Assembly: GCA_914767715.1 (NCBI GenBank)
Contig: OU612073.1
Coordinates: 4,218,001 to 4,278,000 of the forward strand
From: Membranipora membranacea
Lineage: Eukaryota > Bryozoa > Gymnolaemata > Cheilostomatida > Membraniporidae
Direction of reading: 5' to 3'
DNA: 60,000 bases
Shown: positions 1-12,719 of the stretch, one piece after another
Position numbering within the stretch: position 1 is the first letter of the stretch
Layout: every line of letters starts with the position of its first letter
Made by a program: the position numbers and the translations under genes
The notes under the pieces: generated by a model
Database searches by the model: none
Told to the model about the DNA's origin: nothing
The model's input: only the letters and a program-made list of their open reading frames with translations

Positions 1-173
1 CATGTTGCATCATAACCATGTATAGTATAGATTCATATTTTGTGTTTTGTATATGGTTCGCATAGATAAAAACAATGATTAAACATAAAAGTCACCATTA
101 TATAAACGATAAATTGAGGTCAAAGGTAAAACCGCTTTCTTTTCAGAAAAGCCACATATAACCACTGGGGTTT

Positions 174-310
174 GGTTGGCCCCCATGTGTGCTCCGACCT
201 GCCTGCACACAGAGAACAACCTGCCGCAGATATTGCGGCTTTGCCACTAAGGCAACCAATATTTTGCCGCCCATGCTTCGGGATGTGGTGTGTGATAAGA
301 CTGATTTTTT
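174..310. mobile_element. SINE tail fragment in polycystin intron
   Basis: This stretch matches the body of the tRNA-derived SINE at 15945-16181 when that element is read on its minus strand. Both share a block reading TGTGCTCCGACCTGCCTGCA, then a GAGAgCAAC segment, a GCGGC core and a TAAGGCA motif. No tRNA-like head with A and B boxes is visible here, so it is a 5'-truncated copy in + orientation. It ends near a T-run at about 304-310. It sits in the intron before the first visible polycystin exon. Confidence 0.6.
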
Positions 311-350
311 TACTCAATTTTAATAATTTGCCATTATTGTCTCTCACCAG

Positions 351-3300
351 GTATGATGCTGATACTAAGTTAATGGTGGGTGTTCAGCATTACTGGGTTA
401 ATATGACGAATATCACATCTATTGGTAACGAGACATGGGATGATTTCTCTCGTGGTTATATGCCCGAGATGATACCAGTAGTAATACCAGAAGATGATGA
501 GGAGGTGATACACTATGAGATGTCTGTGGCTGCCTCCAGCTGTAAATACTGGTCTCCATTCTACGAGGATTATGTCACTGATGGGTGAGTGTGTTTGTTT
601 ACTTCTTATCTTAACTGTGATTGGTTGAGTAGGTGAAGGTATGAGGATATCACTCAAAAAGTTTTGATTTTCAGTTTTCTTGGATGATAATGATTACGTT
701 GTCCATTGTTAAGATTTTAACGATTAACAATATCTAATAAATGGCAAGTACTCTGTCTACCAAACAATAAACTACAGTGGTGTTGATTGTCACTTTTGAT
801 TGGAAATGCGTGAAGTGCACCCATATGTTTTCCCCTATTCTTTAAATTATAAGGAAAAATATTATTTTTTATGATAATACAATATTTATACTATTTTCCA
901 GCTGTGAGGTCGGACCTTTGACTGAAGTGAACTTGACTCACTGTATCTGCTCGCTGTTAGCTCCGCCCATACCTGAGGATGATGGTACGGTAGAACCTGA
1001 AGAATATGAGCGAAAAATAGCAATGACTGCAGCCACTCCTGGTATAACATTCGGAGCTGGCCTGTCCATCCCCATGAACACTATCGATCTGAGTAACTCT
1101 GCCTTCAACAATCTCGGAGAGAACCCTCTGGTCTTCTCTGTCATGGTCTCTCTCATGTGTCTGTACTTATGTCTGTGTATCTGGGCTTCAGCTCAAGATA
1201 GAAAGGATGCTGTTAAGGCTGGAGTGTCTCCTCTCCTAGATAACGATCCTAGAGACAGGTATCTATACGAGGTGACTGTGTATACAGGTAACAGGAGCGG
1301 ATCATCGACCACAGCTAAAGTTAGTATGGTGTTCTCAGGAGAGGAGGATGAGACACCACCTCGTCTTATATTCGATGATAAGCGGCCGGTACTGCAGTCA
1401 GGCGGAGTAGACAGCTTTGTGATGGCTGTACCCAGCTGCTTAGGTCAGATGAGTCATTGCAGAGTATGGCATGATAACTCAGGCAGTTCTCCCAGCTGGT
1501 TCTTCAGTAGGATGCAGGTTGTCGATATGCAGACGCTGGACAAGTATTTCTTCATCCTGGATCGTTGGCTGGCTGCTGGAGAAGATGACGGAATCATTGA
1601 CAGAATTGTACCTCTAGCCGGTAAAGATGAGCTCACTGGATTCTCCCATCTTTTCTTCACCAAGGCAAGAAAGGATCTCCTAGATGGTCACATCTGGTTC
1701 TCAATCTACGGCAAGCCACACAAGTCTAACTTCACACGAGTACAGAGACTCACCTGTTGTCTTTCTCTTCTCTTTGCCACGGCTGCAGGTAACATCTTCC
1801 TTTATCAGGACCCCACTGATGAGCAGACAGGATTCCAGATTCGTCTTGGACCGATCACTCTTACTATAGAGCAGATCCTATCCGGTATTATCTCATCTCT
1901 GATCGCTTTCCCCATCAACCTCATCATCGTTCTCATCTTCAAGAACACCAGAGAACCTCCGTACAATCTGGGAAAGAAATGCTGCGCTCCGTGTAAGAAG
2001 TCTAAGAGAAGACGCAGTGAGAACTCATTCGCTGCTGATGAGCTGGCCCACCAGGCTAAGATGCTCGATGGCGGTGAGTCAATATAATTAGGACCCTCAC
2101 ATTGGAGTTATGTTCATACAGAAAATTACCTGGAAATTTCAACTTATAAATGGGAAAAATGCAGTTGAGAAATTTGAAGCAGTGTCGAAGCAAGCCTTGT
2201 CTCAGAGGCCCCTTATTTTTTTCTTTTTATTATGGGAGAAACAAAACAAAAAGGAGCCTTTGAGACACTATACCAGATAAAGAAAATTTAACTGAGATGA
2301 TCACCAATGTCAATGAATCAATTGTAGGTGAACAATCCCAGTCAAGAGTTAATAGTTTTGCTAGCCTGTCTGGTATTGAGCCTGATGACGATGCTGTTGA
2401 GAATTACATCACTGAGGAAGCAAAGAAGAGAAACAAGAAGTGGAAACTTCCGTGGGGATTCCTGTATGTAGATATAATGTGGGGATTCCTGTATGTAGAT
2501 ACAGTATATTCCTCTTAATTCACACTTTATAATTCAGAACTCCTGTTAATTCAGACAAGGAAATTTGGTCCCTTGAGCCAGACCTCAATGCATTCTAATG
2601 TCACCTTATTCAGACTCTGATTAATTAGGACAGTTTTTGTGGTCCCCAGAGGTATGGATTAGGTGAACTTCACTGTATAACGTCTTGTCAGCACAATTTT
2701 TTTCTCCTGGTTAGTTGTGAAACAATTAATTTGCCTAGTCTTTCAGGGATGACTTAGGTTAGAACCTTTACAACAACATAATTATGGAATAGGACACGAA
2801 TAAACATATTTTATTTCTTTCTATTGCCAATTGCTGAATAGGAAACATTGATGGTAGGCAATATTTGAATGTGACTGTTGTTTATATGACAGATTTGTGG
2901 CCTACTTCTTGTCCCTCTGCGTCGTTGGCGTTACGTTCTGGTATTGTGTGGAGCAGGCTGGTGCATTCGGTGTGGAGAAATCGGAGAGATGGATGGCTGC
3001 TTTTGCAACCTCTGTTATTGAAAGTATCTTCATGTCACAACCCATCAAGGTAACTTATCCGTTTTCAACATCAACTCATCATTGTACATCATGCTAGATA
3101 TACTTTTATTGTAACAAAAATTTGTGATTTCTCTTCTTCAAAATTTTCACGTCATAATGGCGTTACTGTTTTCTATTTCAGGTGTTAGGACTGGCTTTAT
3201 TCTTTGCTCTGGTGATTAAGAAGCCTGATCAGGATGAGGATGTAGATCCCGGACTAGAGAAAGGAGAAGAGTACCTCCACAAACACGAGAAGCAGAGTCA

Positions 3301-6300
3301 GAAACTTAACGCTAAAGTCAGAAGGAAACTTAATAAGTACAAGAACATTCCTCTACCACCCACTGAGGAGTATCTGGCTGCTGCTCGAGCTTTGAGGTAA
3401 AACTCGTCATCATAATAATCTTCTATCCCAACCTTCTAATCCCACCAACAGTCCAGCGATACGTTATAGAACATTTTGATGTCACTTGAATGCCTCCTGT
3501 TTACATACTGGGAGGGGGGGATGGAGGCTTTCCTCAGCAAAATTTCTGTTTAAGCAAAGTCAGCATTTTCAAACACTTGTCTGACTCAGATTTAGAGGTT
3601 CCCAGATCTACTTACAGTTAGAAGGCTTCAGTGTGAAATAAGCCATTGAGTTTATTTAAAACAGATCTTATAACATGTCTAGCTTATTTTACTTTATGGA
3701 GAGGTTTATGAGTTATCATTACATAACCGTGTATCTCTCATGTTAACAGACAGAAGGAGATGAAGATGATGGATATTATCTGGGAAGTGTTCCTCTATAT
3801 AATATTTGTGTATCTACTGATGATGGTTAGTTATGGTAACAGAGATCCGATATCACACAGACTCTACTCCAGTCTGTATCAGGAGTTCCACGACGCAGCT
3901 TATCTACCTGACAACGGAGTTCCCTTTGAATCCGTAAGAAGAAGACAATCCTATATTATTAATGCAGTAGCCCTATGTGTGATGTAATGTTTGTGTGATG
4001 ATTGAGTAAGGGTATGACAACAAACAAGCATGATGGATTACTGAATTTCAAACCTGAGCTGGACCACTTTGGAATGCAACTAGGACATCCACAATGTACA
4101 GTGAATATTGAAGCCTGTGCAGAATTTCAGATAATGACAGCGGTTTTGTTGTACAGTTGTCCTCTACTCAGACGATGGTGAACAACTCGTAACTTGTTTT
4201 TTACCTCCTCTGTTTTACCAACAGTTGATTAATTTTCCCGCTTATGTAACCTATTATCTATTATATATACTAGTACCTACAACCTTCTTTTATCCTTCCC
4301 TCTCATACTGTGAGCCTCACAGGAGTGATATCAGTGAGATGGAATGATAAGAATCATATTGACACTTACAATTTCCTCTGGTTGTAGGTGACTGAGTATA
4401 AATCATTCTGGGCTTATTGTAATGAGACTTTGTTACCATCGCTATGGCCTGATGAATGGTATGATGGAGTTATCAGAGATGAAGGATTCACTGCTGATAG
4501 GAACTCTTACAGAGTCGGTGTACCCAGGCTCAGACAACTCAGAATGCCCAGTGGTATGTTATGTACATTGTGTGTCACTTTATCCTTCAATAATATTAAT
4601 TTAATAATATTAATATTTTCAGAATACCATCTCAAGACTGAATACCATTAATTGTATAGACATAAACATAATATATATAGTTCTAAACAAAACTTTGGAT
4701 ATCCAGCAGTAACCTGCCGTATATTATACCATCACTATAAATCCTAACTAAATGAGATTATTACCGCGGTTCAATTACAGAACAATGTAACATGCCCATG
4801 TATAAGATAGTAAAGGAATGTAATGAAGAATATAACATATTCTATGAGGATACTGGAGAATATTACCCTGGCTGGGTACCTGTCACTAATACAAGCGGTA
4901 AGTTATTTATCCTCTCACAAATAAACCATTATATGCCATGTGTCAGAATAAGAGATCTGTTTTAATTTGTCTTTTTGTGTTGTTATTGTGTTTCCTACCA
5001 TCAATTTAGGGCGATAGTTTGGGTTTAATGTCCACAGGTTATAGTAGATTTAAGTCTACAGTTTATACTCGAAATGTCTGTGGGTTGTTGCAGTCATAGT
5101 GACGAATTCATTCAGCAGTAGATTTTTACCTGACCACACTGTTCATTTGATCAGATAAATCTTATGATGGGCCGTACCCTGGATGGTTCTGGGAGAGTAG
5201 CGGTGATCTCGATGGTTTCCCGTTCAGTGGAATGCTGGCTACATACGGCGGAGGAGGATTTAATATCGAACTCGGTAAGTTATGTTAAACCTACAGCCTT
5301 AGAGTTGTATAGAAATATTGTAATTTTATAATCATAATTGGCTTATTTGGTCCATGACAATTAATAACTTTTTTGAAAATATGTTAGCAACTATTTTAAC
5401 AATAAACCATATAATTTATGTTCAATCATCAAGCGTAAACCATTCAAACGTAATTTTTTGATTACCTTTTTCTTCATCTTGCTCTAAATTTGGTTTTTTG
5501 TCTCAATGACTGATTTCAAAAAACATTCTCATCAAATGAAACTTTTTCTTAGTTCATTTGTACACTGATCCTTTGTTTGCCATACAGGACACACTCGTGA
5601 GATCGCGCAGCAGACGATCAATGATCTGATGAACTATGAATGGCTGACTCCAGAAACCAGAGCTGTAGTCGTAGAGTTTGTCATCTATAACTCTAATGTT
5701 AATCTCTTCGCTGTCTCTTCTATGACCTTCGAGTTCCTACCAACCGGAAGTAAGTTATATGTGTGATGGCTCTATAGCAGAGACATAATATTGCACTTTT
5801 TCCAACTAACTATGTGCCTGATTGAAGCTTCCTGCTTAACCTGTCTTGCAAATTCAGTACATTTTGTTTGTTTATGTGTAACGTGGGACCATTTGTAGTC
5901 AGCAATATGAGCAAAAGTGCCGGTTATCGTGATCGATTCCCGGCGGATTATGGTGGTGTCAGGAAAGGCATCCGACCAAAAAAGCTTTTATATACGAGCA
6001 CAGGTTGGGAGAATGGTTTTATGCATATTATGTCATATATCAAAGAATGAATAATGTTTATTACAGCTATCCTGCCTACATATAAGATGAATCTGATCAG
6101 GTTTGACCGTTACATCGGCTCTTTTATGATAACTGTGATGGTCTCTGAGCTCCTCACATTTGTATATGTCATCTGGTTTATCTACAAAGAGGTCAAAACA
6201 TTCAAAGCAATCGGCTACAAGAAATACTTCAAGGTTTGTATCCCTTTTACGCTCATATTTTAATGATTTGTGTAAAAGAATATCAAGAATATCAAGTTTG

Positions 6301-8875
6301 TAGCTCAGGATTATTTAGAAGATGGCAGCAATGAGTAGTTTTCTCTGAATGTGATTAAAAAGTGAACACCATACTTTCGTATTATAACGCAAAACGTCTA
6401 CAGGAAGATAAAAAAAACTGCCTGTTTGTGAGAGCTAATAGTTTTTACCCTTAGTGTCCTCCCATCTTCAGAATTATGTATAATATTGTACTGGGGATTT
6501 CTGTGTTGTTATGTGTCATATTAGTGAGGTTGATCTGCCTGTCTTTGTACTGTGTAATTATTATCCTACCTGCAGAGTTTCTGGAATGTTATGGAGTTTA
6601 TTGTACTACTTCTACTTCTCATCACCATCGCTATGTTCTTTGCTCGCTTTGCTCTCACTAAGAGTACAGCTAACAACTTCTCTGAGAACCCGGACAGCTT
6701 TGTCAGTTTCCAGTTTGCCACCACCTGGGATGAGGTAAAGTAACTCTTATATCATTCCTTGATCAATTTCACTGTTTACTTTATAATTGTGAGGCTCAGT
6801 AGAACTGTGAAAAATACAACTTTGCAACTTGTCTCCCGACTTATCTCTCTCTCTCTCTCTCGAGCTGTTGGCACAACTCTTAATATCTCAAATACAATGG
6901 TTACAACTACAACTATCTGTTTTTTGCATGAAAGGTCTCTGGAAAGATTATGTCAATTGGAATTCTTACATATTTCACAACTAAACACAATTTATTCATT
7001 GTAGATATATGGCTACCTTTTATCATTCATCATATTCATTGCCACAGTGAAAGTTCTGAAACTTCTCAGGTTCAATAAGAAAATGGCATCGTTGGGAATG
7101 ACTATGGCATATATAGGTATGTTCTAGTAAGCACCTTTGTGTGAGGTATACCTTTGTGTGAGGTATACCTTTGTGTGAGGTATACCGTTGTGTGAGGTAT
7201 ACCTTTGTGTGAGGTATACCTTTGTGTTAGGTATACTTTGTATGAGGTATACCTTTGTGTGAGGTATACCTTTGTGTGAGGTATACCTTTGTGTGAGGTA
7301 TACCTTTGTGTGAGGTATACCTTTGATGGGAACGCTACTTTATGCTAATCCTAATGATGGTAAAAGATAAAGATGTAGATATGACATTGCCTCCTCCTAT
7401 TCGGTTGTGAATTTCTTACATACCAAAAATTGATGCACCGGGCAGATTTCTATCATCCTCGCCCAAGCTTATAGAATGTTGTGTTCTCATATTTGTGTAT
7501 TTGTTGATATTTTGTAGTGAAGCCCCTGCTATCGTTCTCAGTTGCCTGGGGTATTGTGTTTATAGCCTTCGCACAAATGGCCTATCTCGTATTTGCTCGA
7601 CTTCTTCAATCATTCAGCACATTCATAGCAGCTTCAAACACACTCTTCACTCTGATGTTGAGTAAGTATATATCTTATTAATTTGTAACTCATGAAGTGG
7701 ATTACAGCCTTATTCTGTAAACCAACAAACAAAGAGATGGGCCAGGAGGAAGATTGAGTCTATGTTAAAACACTTGGTGATAAGCTTGACTTCATCGCAA
7801 ATCTCAGCATATATTACTTTGTTAGAATCCTGTAAAAAATTTGCTTTTCTCTCTTTGCTTCAGACGCCTGGTTCATAGTCTCATGTACATTTTGCTGCCT
7901 TCCCTGTCATGACAGTTATGTTACAGCTTTCTCACTTGTTTCTGTGTTTGATTATTTCAGACAAGTTTGACTACAAGGAACTGGAAGAAGCCGACGCCAT
8001 ATTTGCCCCCATTATCTTTGTCTCATTCACATTCATCGTCACCTTCGGGCTCGTCAACTTCATGATAACAATCATTCTCGAAGGATTCGCCGAAGTGCAG
8101 GTGCGTTCTTATATATGATTTCGAAACAGCTCTAAAACATCTATACTAGCTGTACACAACGTCGTAGCTGTGGTTTCAAAGAACTTTTAAAACAATGATA
8201 AATAACAACAAATAAATTCTGTGTGAAAATTTTAAGTTTATCATAGGATTTCAGAATATTGTTCACTATTGTGTTGTGATTATTTTTAGGCTGAGCTGGC
8301 TCAGAAAGAGAACGAGTATGAGATAGTTGAATTCATCGTTTCCAAGTTCAAGGGTGCGGTTGGCATCAGTACTGGTCCCGGTCTGCCGAACATGAACAAG
8401 GAACCTGAGACTATGGTTAATGGTATGTCATTGAAATCTTTCCTATTCCTTTTTGTTATTCTTCATGCACATTAAGATAAGGTATCTATGACCCACGCCT
8501 TCGTACTTTGCATAAAACAAAGTGAGATGAATCTAATTTTGTCAACAGTGCAAGGTCAAGTGTGCAGCATTTCATTTAAAGAAATCTACTCCCATGTCGT
8601 TTTGCTCGCACACGTCTCTTACTGAAAGAAGCAATGTATGGACATTGGTAGTTGGGTCAGAAGTTTGCGGGTATTTATATAATCCTCCTATCTACTCTTT
8701 GTGTAATACAGAGACCCACCATGAGCTGATGGACAGATTTGAGGACTTTGAGGAGATGTTCAGAGACTTTGTGACTGATGAAGGTAGAGGAGATGAGAAT
8801 CTCATACGTAAATATGAGAAAGAGATTCTACTGCAGAAGAAAACTGCTAAAAATAAAATGATCTACTCTGCATAA
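351..8875 (+). CDS. Polycystin-1-like protein (GPS-PLAT-11TM), 5' partial
   Basis: Exons: 351-584, 902-2073, 2328-2463, 2893-3049, 3182-3396, 3750-3933, 4388-4553, 4781-4897, 5155-5274, 5588-5749, 6067-6233, 6576-6734, 7005-7116, 7518-7661, 7961-8100, 8290-8422, 8712-8875; all junctions keep frame and the stop is at 8873-8875. The protein opens inside a GAIN/GPS region (SCKYW..., then GCEVGPLTEVNLTHCICSLL across exons 1-2, matching the GPS cysteine pattern). A first membrane segment follows, then a PLAT/LH2 domain (YEVTVYTGNRSG to DRIVPLAGK). Ten more membrane segments come next, with a polycystin loop of aromatic/Cys-rich exons between segments 6 and 7 (exons 6-11). The pore stretch NTLFTLMLNKFDYKELEEAD lies across exons 14-15, and the tail is charged and possibly coiled. 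This is the architecture of polycystin-1 and PKD1L proteins, ciliary or sensory receptor-channel subunits. The N-terminal ectodomain is outside the window. Orthology within the PKD1 family is not resolved. Confidence 0.92.
2198..2267. mobile_element. 70-bp MITE-like inverted repeat
   Basis: The ends are imperfect inverted repeats of about 19 bp: TGTCTCAGAGGCCCCTTATT on the left and the complement of AAAAAGGAGCCTTTGAGACA on the right, with roughly 30 nt between them. It lies in polycystin intron 2, just before exon 3. I found no clear target-site duplication, so the insertion origin is inferred only from the terminal inverted repeats. Confidence 0.45.
2452..2503 (+). repeat. 27-bp tandem duplication of a 5' splice site
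   Basis: Two copies of the 27-bp unit GTGGGGATTCCTGTATGTAG+ATATAAT follow each other, the second slightly shortened. Each contains the end of polycystin exon 3 and the donor GTATGT. The first donor is at 2464 and the second at 2491. Use of the second would add 27 nt (9 codons, YVDIMWGFL) in frame, next to a membrane segment. Confidence 0.85.
2500..2677. mobile_element. Pogo/Tigger-like MITE
   Basis: The left end reads TACAGTATATTCCTCTTAAT and the right end is the complement of TACAGTGAAGTTCACCTAAT. Internal repeats of the AATTCAGAC type resemble the subterminal repeats of pogo/Tigger-class elements. The flanking TA dinucleotides fit Tc1/mariner-superfamily targeting. It is 178 bp, carries no coding sequence, and lies in polycystin intron 3 directly after the duplicated donor. 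Class assignment is by terminal-sequence resemblance only. Confidence 0.45.
5895..6000 (+). mobile_element. Possible LINE 3'-end fragment
   Basis: The segment with GTCAGGAAAGGCATCCGACC followed by an A-run resembles the conserved 3' ends of RTE-like LINEs and their SINE partners in many animals. It sits in polycystin intron 10. Only this motif supports the call, and no reverse transcriptase is present. Confidence 0.3.
7134..7324. repeat. 17-bp minisatellite beside a 5' splice site
   Basis: About eleven copies of the 17-bp unit CCTTTGTGTGAGGTATA, with few substitutions and one 1-bp deletion, begin 17 nt after the donor of polycystin exon 13 (GTATGT at 7117). Each unit carries a donor-like GAG/GTATAC string. 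Confidence 0.95.
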
Positions 8876-9300
8876 ATAGATACCTGACCACCGCACTTTG
8901 TATGCAGTATTCTAATATACTGATAGTATGTAATGTGACTTTTATAACTGATGAATGTTTGCTCAAGAATGTGATAAATTAATCTCTAACGAGAAGAAAT
9001 GGCTGGATTTATTTTTCTAAGACTTACCACTCATAAATTCATTTAGAGAAACGGATCATTTTGTTCCTACTTGTTTATGTGTTCGTATCTCAGATGTTTA
9101 ATTTTTAGATTTTAATGAATATATTGTGCATAGACAAGCCACCATACAGCATAACCAGCTGTATGGTGGTGATATAGAACATTTAATTAAAAAATTATTT
9201 TTATTTCTCTGAATACTGTATCATTATCACCTACAATTAATATATTTGTATTATTTTGCGATATTGAAAAGATTGAAACCAAATAAACATAGTGTGTGAT
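8876..9300 (+). other. Polycystin 3' UTR with hairpin and poly(A) signal
   Basis: No coding potential follows the stop codon. A strong hairpin at 9139-9169 has a 12-bp perfect stem (CCACCATACAGC and its complement) and a 7-nt loop. An AATAAA lies near 9282, so the transcript probably ends around 9300. The exact cleavage point is inferred. Confidence 0.5.
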
Positions 9301-9904
9301 AATTTAATTCAGGTTTGAAAATGCTGACATGACTGTATCATCTGTCATCAGTGAGTAGAAAGTTTTTTTCTCAAATCTAATCATAAAATGTGATTTCTCC
9401 ACATTTCTACAATTTGAATCTCATTATTATATAATATTCCATAGTTTGTTCACATCAAAAAAGTTGATAACTATGAGCAGTAGCTGAGTCTATAAACCGC
9501 AAAAGATAAGGGTATGACCTGTAATACGAGATATACTGGCTGGCACATGGCTTTATTCCATCTACAAATTGAATACAAATTGAAAATGATTGTGAGTGCA
9601 CTTGCCTTCACAAAAAATCATTGCTGGTATCAGGGATCAAGCTGATTTGGGGATACAGGTATTGCGCTAATTTTATTGTGGTTTAACTAATAATCATGTG
9701 GATATTCTAACAGTGAAAATATGGGAGAGGAAAAGGTGAATAGATGAGTACTGCCTGACAACTGACTGAATTTAACCCTTGCACTGTGACCAGCCAATTT
9801 AGAAAGATGTAAATGTAAAAATGTAAATGTGAATCACTTTTTATTTAGCTGCTCTCCAGCAATCTTTACATGAATATAAGATAGATACATATACATATTC
9901 AATA

Positions 9905-10055
9905 GCGCACTCCTGTACAAGGTAGGAGTGGGCAAGCTAGGCTATTGTCTAGAGAGCTCACCTCCTTCAGCAGCATGTGTGGTGACCGGATTCGAACCTG
10001 CAACTCTCAGATGGAGAAGCTTGTATCCTAACCACTACCCCACCCTGCCAAGTTC
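9905..10055 (-). mobile_element. tRNA-derived SINE (family 2)
   Basis: Read on the minus strand it begins GCAGGGTGGGGTAGTGGTTA (A-box like), followed by the B box GGTTCGAATCC at tRNA-like spacing. A non-tRNA body follows. No complementary 3' acceptor strand is present, so this is not a functional tRNA gene. It differs in sequence from the SINE at 15945-16181. Confidence 0.65.
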
Positions 10056-10198
10056 ACCACTACGATTTTGAGGCTTTGATTTTTAATTTTATGTTAATGA
10101 GTAATGGTAATCATGTCTGCCTAAACACCTACAGTAATATATGGACCACAATCAGTAAAGTTGTTAGAATTTGGTGCCGGTTTTTGTGTGTCATCCAT

Positions 10199-10835
10199 TG
10201 TTTAATACTTTTTTGAACTTTCGAGTGATCATAAATCCTGTTCTAGTTCATTATTATTATTATTATTATGAGCTTTATTAACCACCGATCAATGCATGAA
10301 GCAAATAAGACCATGTGAAAACAACAAAAAATAAAAGAAGCAATAAGAAGGCATTTGTAGTAGTATCTTAATATTGTGGCATTTGAATGAGGCCGAGGAG
10401 GCCATCAACTGGTTAGAGTTTGAAAGAATTCCGATGAATTTTAAAGTATTTGAATTTTTGGGCGTCAACGAATCGTATGTATGTTTTTTAAACGAAAGAG
10501 TGTTCATAACTCCTGTTCTAGGTTGTAGTAAGATCTTAATAAATTGTGGCATTTGAATGAGGCCAAGGAGGCCATCAACTGGTAACAGTTTGAAAGAATT
10601 CTGAGGAATTTTTAATTTTTGGACGTTGGCGTATTGTATGTTATTTTTACCAAAAAAACGATCATAACTCCTGTTCTAGTTGTAGTAGTACCTCAATATT
10701 GCAGCATTTGAATGAAACTTTCTAATGCTGCAATATTAGGTTCTTACTACAACTAGAACAGGAGTTATGATCACTCGAAAGTTCAAAAAAGTAACATACA
10801 ATGTACACCAACGTCCAAAAATGTTCCCTTAAAAT
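10199..10835. repeat. Direct and inverted repeat cluster
   Basis: A unit containing ATCATAACTCCTGTTCTAG, then TGTAGTA, a poly-purine step and GGCATTTGAATGA, recurs in + orientation near 10225, 10505 and 10670. A minus-strand copy starts near 10720 (ACTAGAACAGGAGTTATGAT). The second and third units share GAGGCCAAGGAGGCCATCAA. The last + copy and the inverted copy meet in a hairpin around 10695-10735 with the CAATATTGCAGCATT arm. It looks like a nested or rearranged non-coding transposon; no coding sequence is visible. Confidence 0.7.
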
Positions 10836-12719
10836 CGCTAGTCAGGATTGAGTCAAATTATACATCACACTAACTAGGTCTGCTCATGATAAATAAATAT
10901 TCTGCTGTGGGTCACAGGAGGGGCGCACATTTTATTTAATAGCATTATCAAAAGCCATGTGGATGCTTTTGTAGACAAACTTGAGAAAAGTACTCAGCAA
11001 AATTAGTGTTTCTAGGACTATTAGGGGATTCTTATGCACGGTGAGAAATGACTTCATACTGCATTTCATTAGATTTGGCATGCTGGAGCACATGTAAATC
11101 TGCCGCTAGATTAAATCCACTGACACCATCAAAGTAGGAGACAAACAAGGAGAACAATAGCACTCTGTAGATTTTATTGTATATCTAGTACAATTTAGAG
11201 GTACACTCAGGTATAGGCAAGTAAATTCAATTTCTTAAATTTCTGCATAGTATTTTATTTCCTGTACAAATAATAATTGGGCAGTAGAATAGAGACAAAT
11301 CAAAGGTGTTGTCTGATTGGTATGACTTAATACATAATTATTTTCTTATTCTGATAAATAAATAATATATAACTTTCATGTAATTTGCTAAATGTGATCT
11401 CTGTACTACATAATATAATGAAAATTATAATTCACATCCATATATAAAGTAAATCTGTATATTTTCTGATTGTTTATAAATATAGATATAAAACATAGGA
11501 ATATATTATCTTAATAATTTTATAATATAATGGATATAATTATATTAATAATTGTCTCTTAAACCTGGATATAAGTGATGAAACCTGTAGTGAGCATGAG
11601 CCTTCAGGGTCAAGGTCAAATAAACACAAATATACATGTATCTACTTATTAATACTGCTACCAATGACAAAAATACTCAACTCAATAAAATTCTCATGTT
11701 TTCCGTAAGCAATTCACAACAGCTCAACCAATACTCACATAATATAAAATAAAACACATAAATATGCCATTTAATAACTTGAGTCTCACATCGATTCAGT
11801 CTGCATCCTCCCAAAACTATTAGTAATCAGCCAACATACATAATTATACCTGGAATTATTATATCTATATTCAGTTGAGTACAAAAAAATGTACAGCACC
11901 AAAAATGGAAAATGAATTAATTCAGAGTTTTTAAATCAGAGAGATGCTGAAAACAGCACAAAGTACGAGTGCAAGGCAAAAATATACACAATGCGATAGA
12001 TTAATTTTATGCCAACAAAACTGTGGATTGCATATGTTCATTATGTATGATTAATTGGTATCAAAGTAAAGATTTTTTATGTCATATTTTAAAATATTAT
12101 TTTAAATGAGGATCAAAGATAGCAGGTTGTAAAAGTGAGTATATTAATTAATTACAACTCCAAAAGGAGTGTTATTTATGTCAAATAATTGCAAAATGCA
12201 GGTAAATTGTGGCTGATGTACCATTGAGATTTAGTTGACATGAATGGGACATGTTGGGTATATTATTGTGATTTGGCTCCAAACGGATTTCCCAAATGGC
12301 ATTTTATAAAACTAGATGGCAATCATGCCACACAGAAAGTAAAATTCACAAGAACAATTATCTTTGAAAGTTAAAATAAGATGGAAAAATCCACAAGTCT
12401 CATAGAATATTGCGCTTTGCTCAAATAATACGGGACAGGAAAAGCCTGCATCAGTATCAAGTTTAAGAGAAAATTTTCGATGTCTTGGAATAAATAAAAT
12501 AAATAAATCTATTTATGACATAATCCTGATTTACGTTTCCTTTACACTCAGACTGATCATCAGTGTATGTTGTCCTTTTTACATGTGATATCTGAATAAT
12601 GTACTTTGCATTAAGTAAAGAAATTTTGATACATAACAGAGGGGGGACAATCCTTAATTACTAAATACAAGATAGCTAAAACATTACCCTGTCGACTGCT
12701 GATCGTAATGTAAGGATTC

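Larger units (their letters stand above)
9301..12719. other. Gene-free spacer with repeats
   Basis: I see no exon with splice signals or a recognisable protein here. It contains a tRNA-derived SINE (about 9905-10055) and a repeat cluster (10199-10835). The remainder, 10836-12719, is AT-rich sequence with simple AATA/TAAA runs and no feature I can support. Confidence 0.6.

Noticed and set aside
7134-7324. CRISPR-like array
   Set aside because: Units are contiguous 17-bp repeats without unique spacers, in a eukaryotic intron; it is a minisatellite.
9960-10050. A second tRNA gene on the minus strand
   Set aside because: Only the internal promoter boxes resemble a tRNA. There is no complementary acceptor strand, so it is treated as a SINE head.
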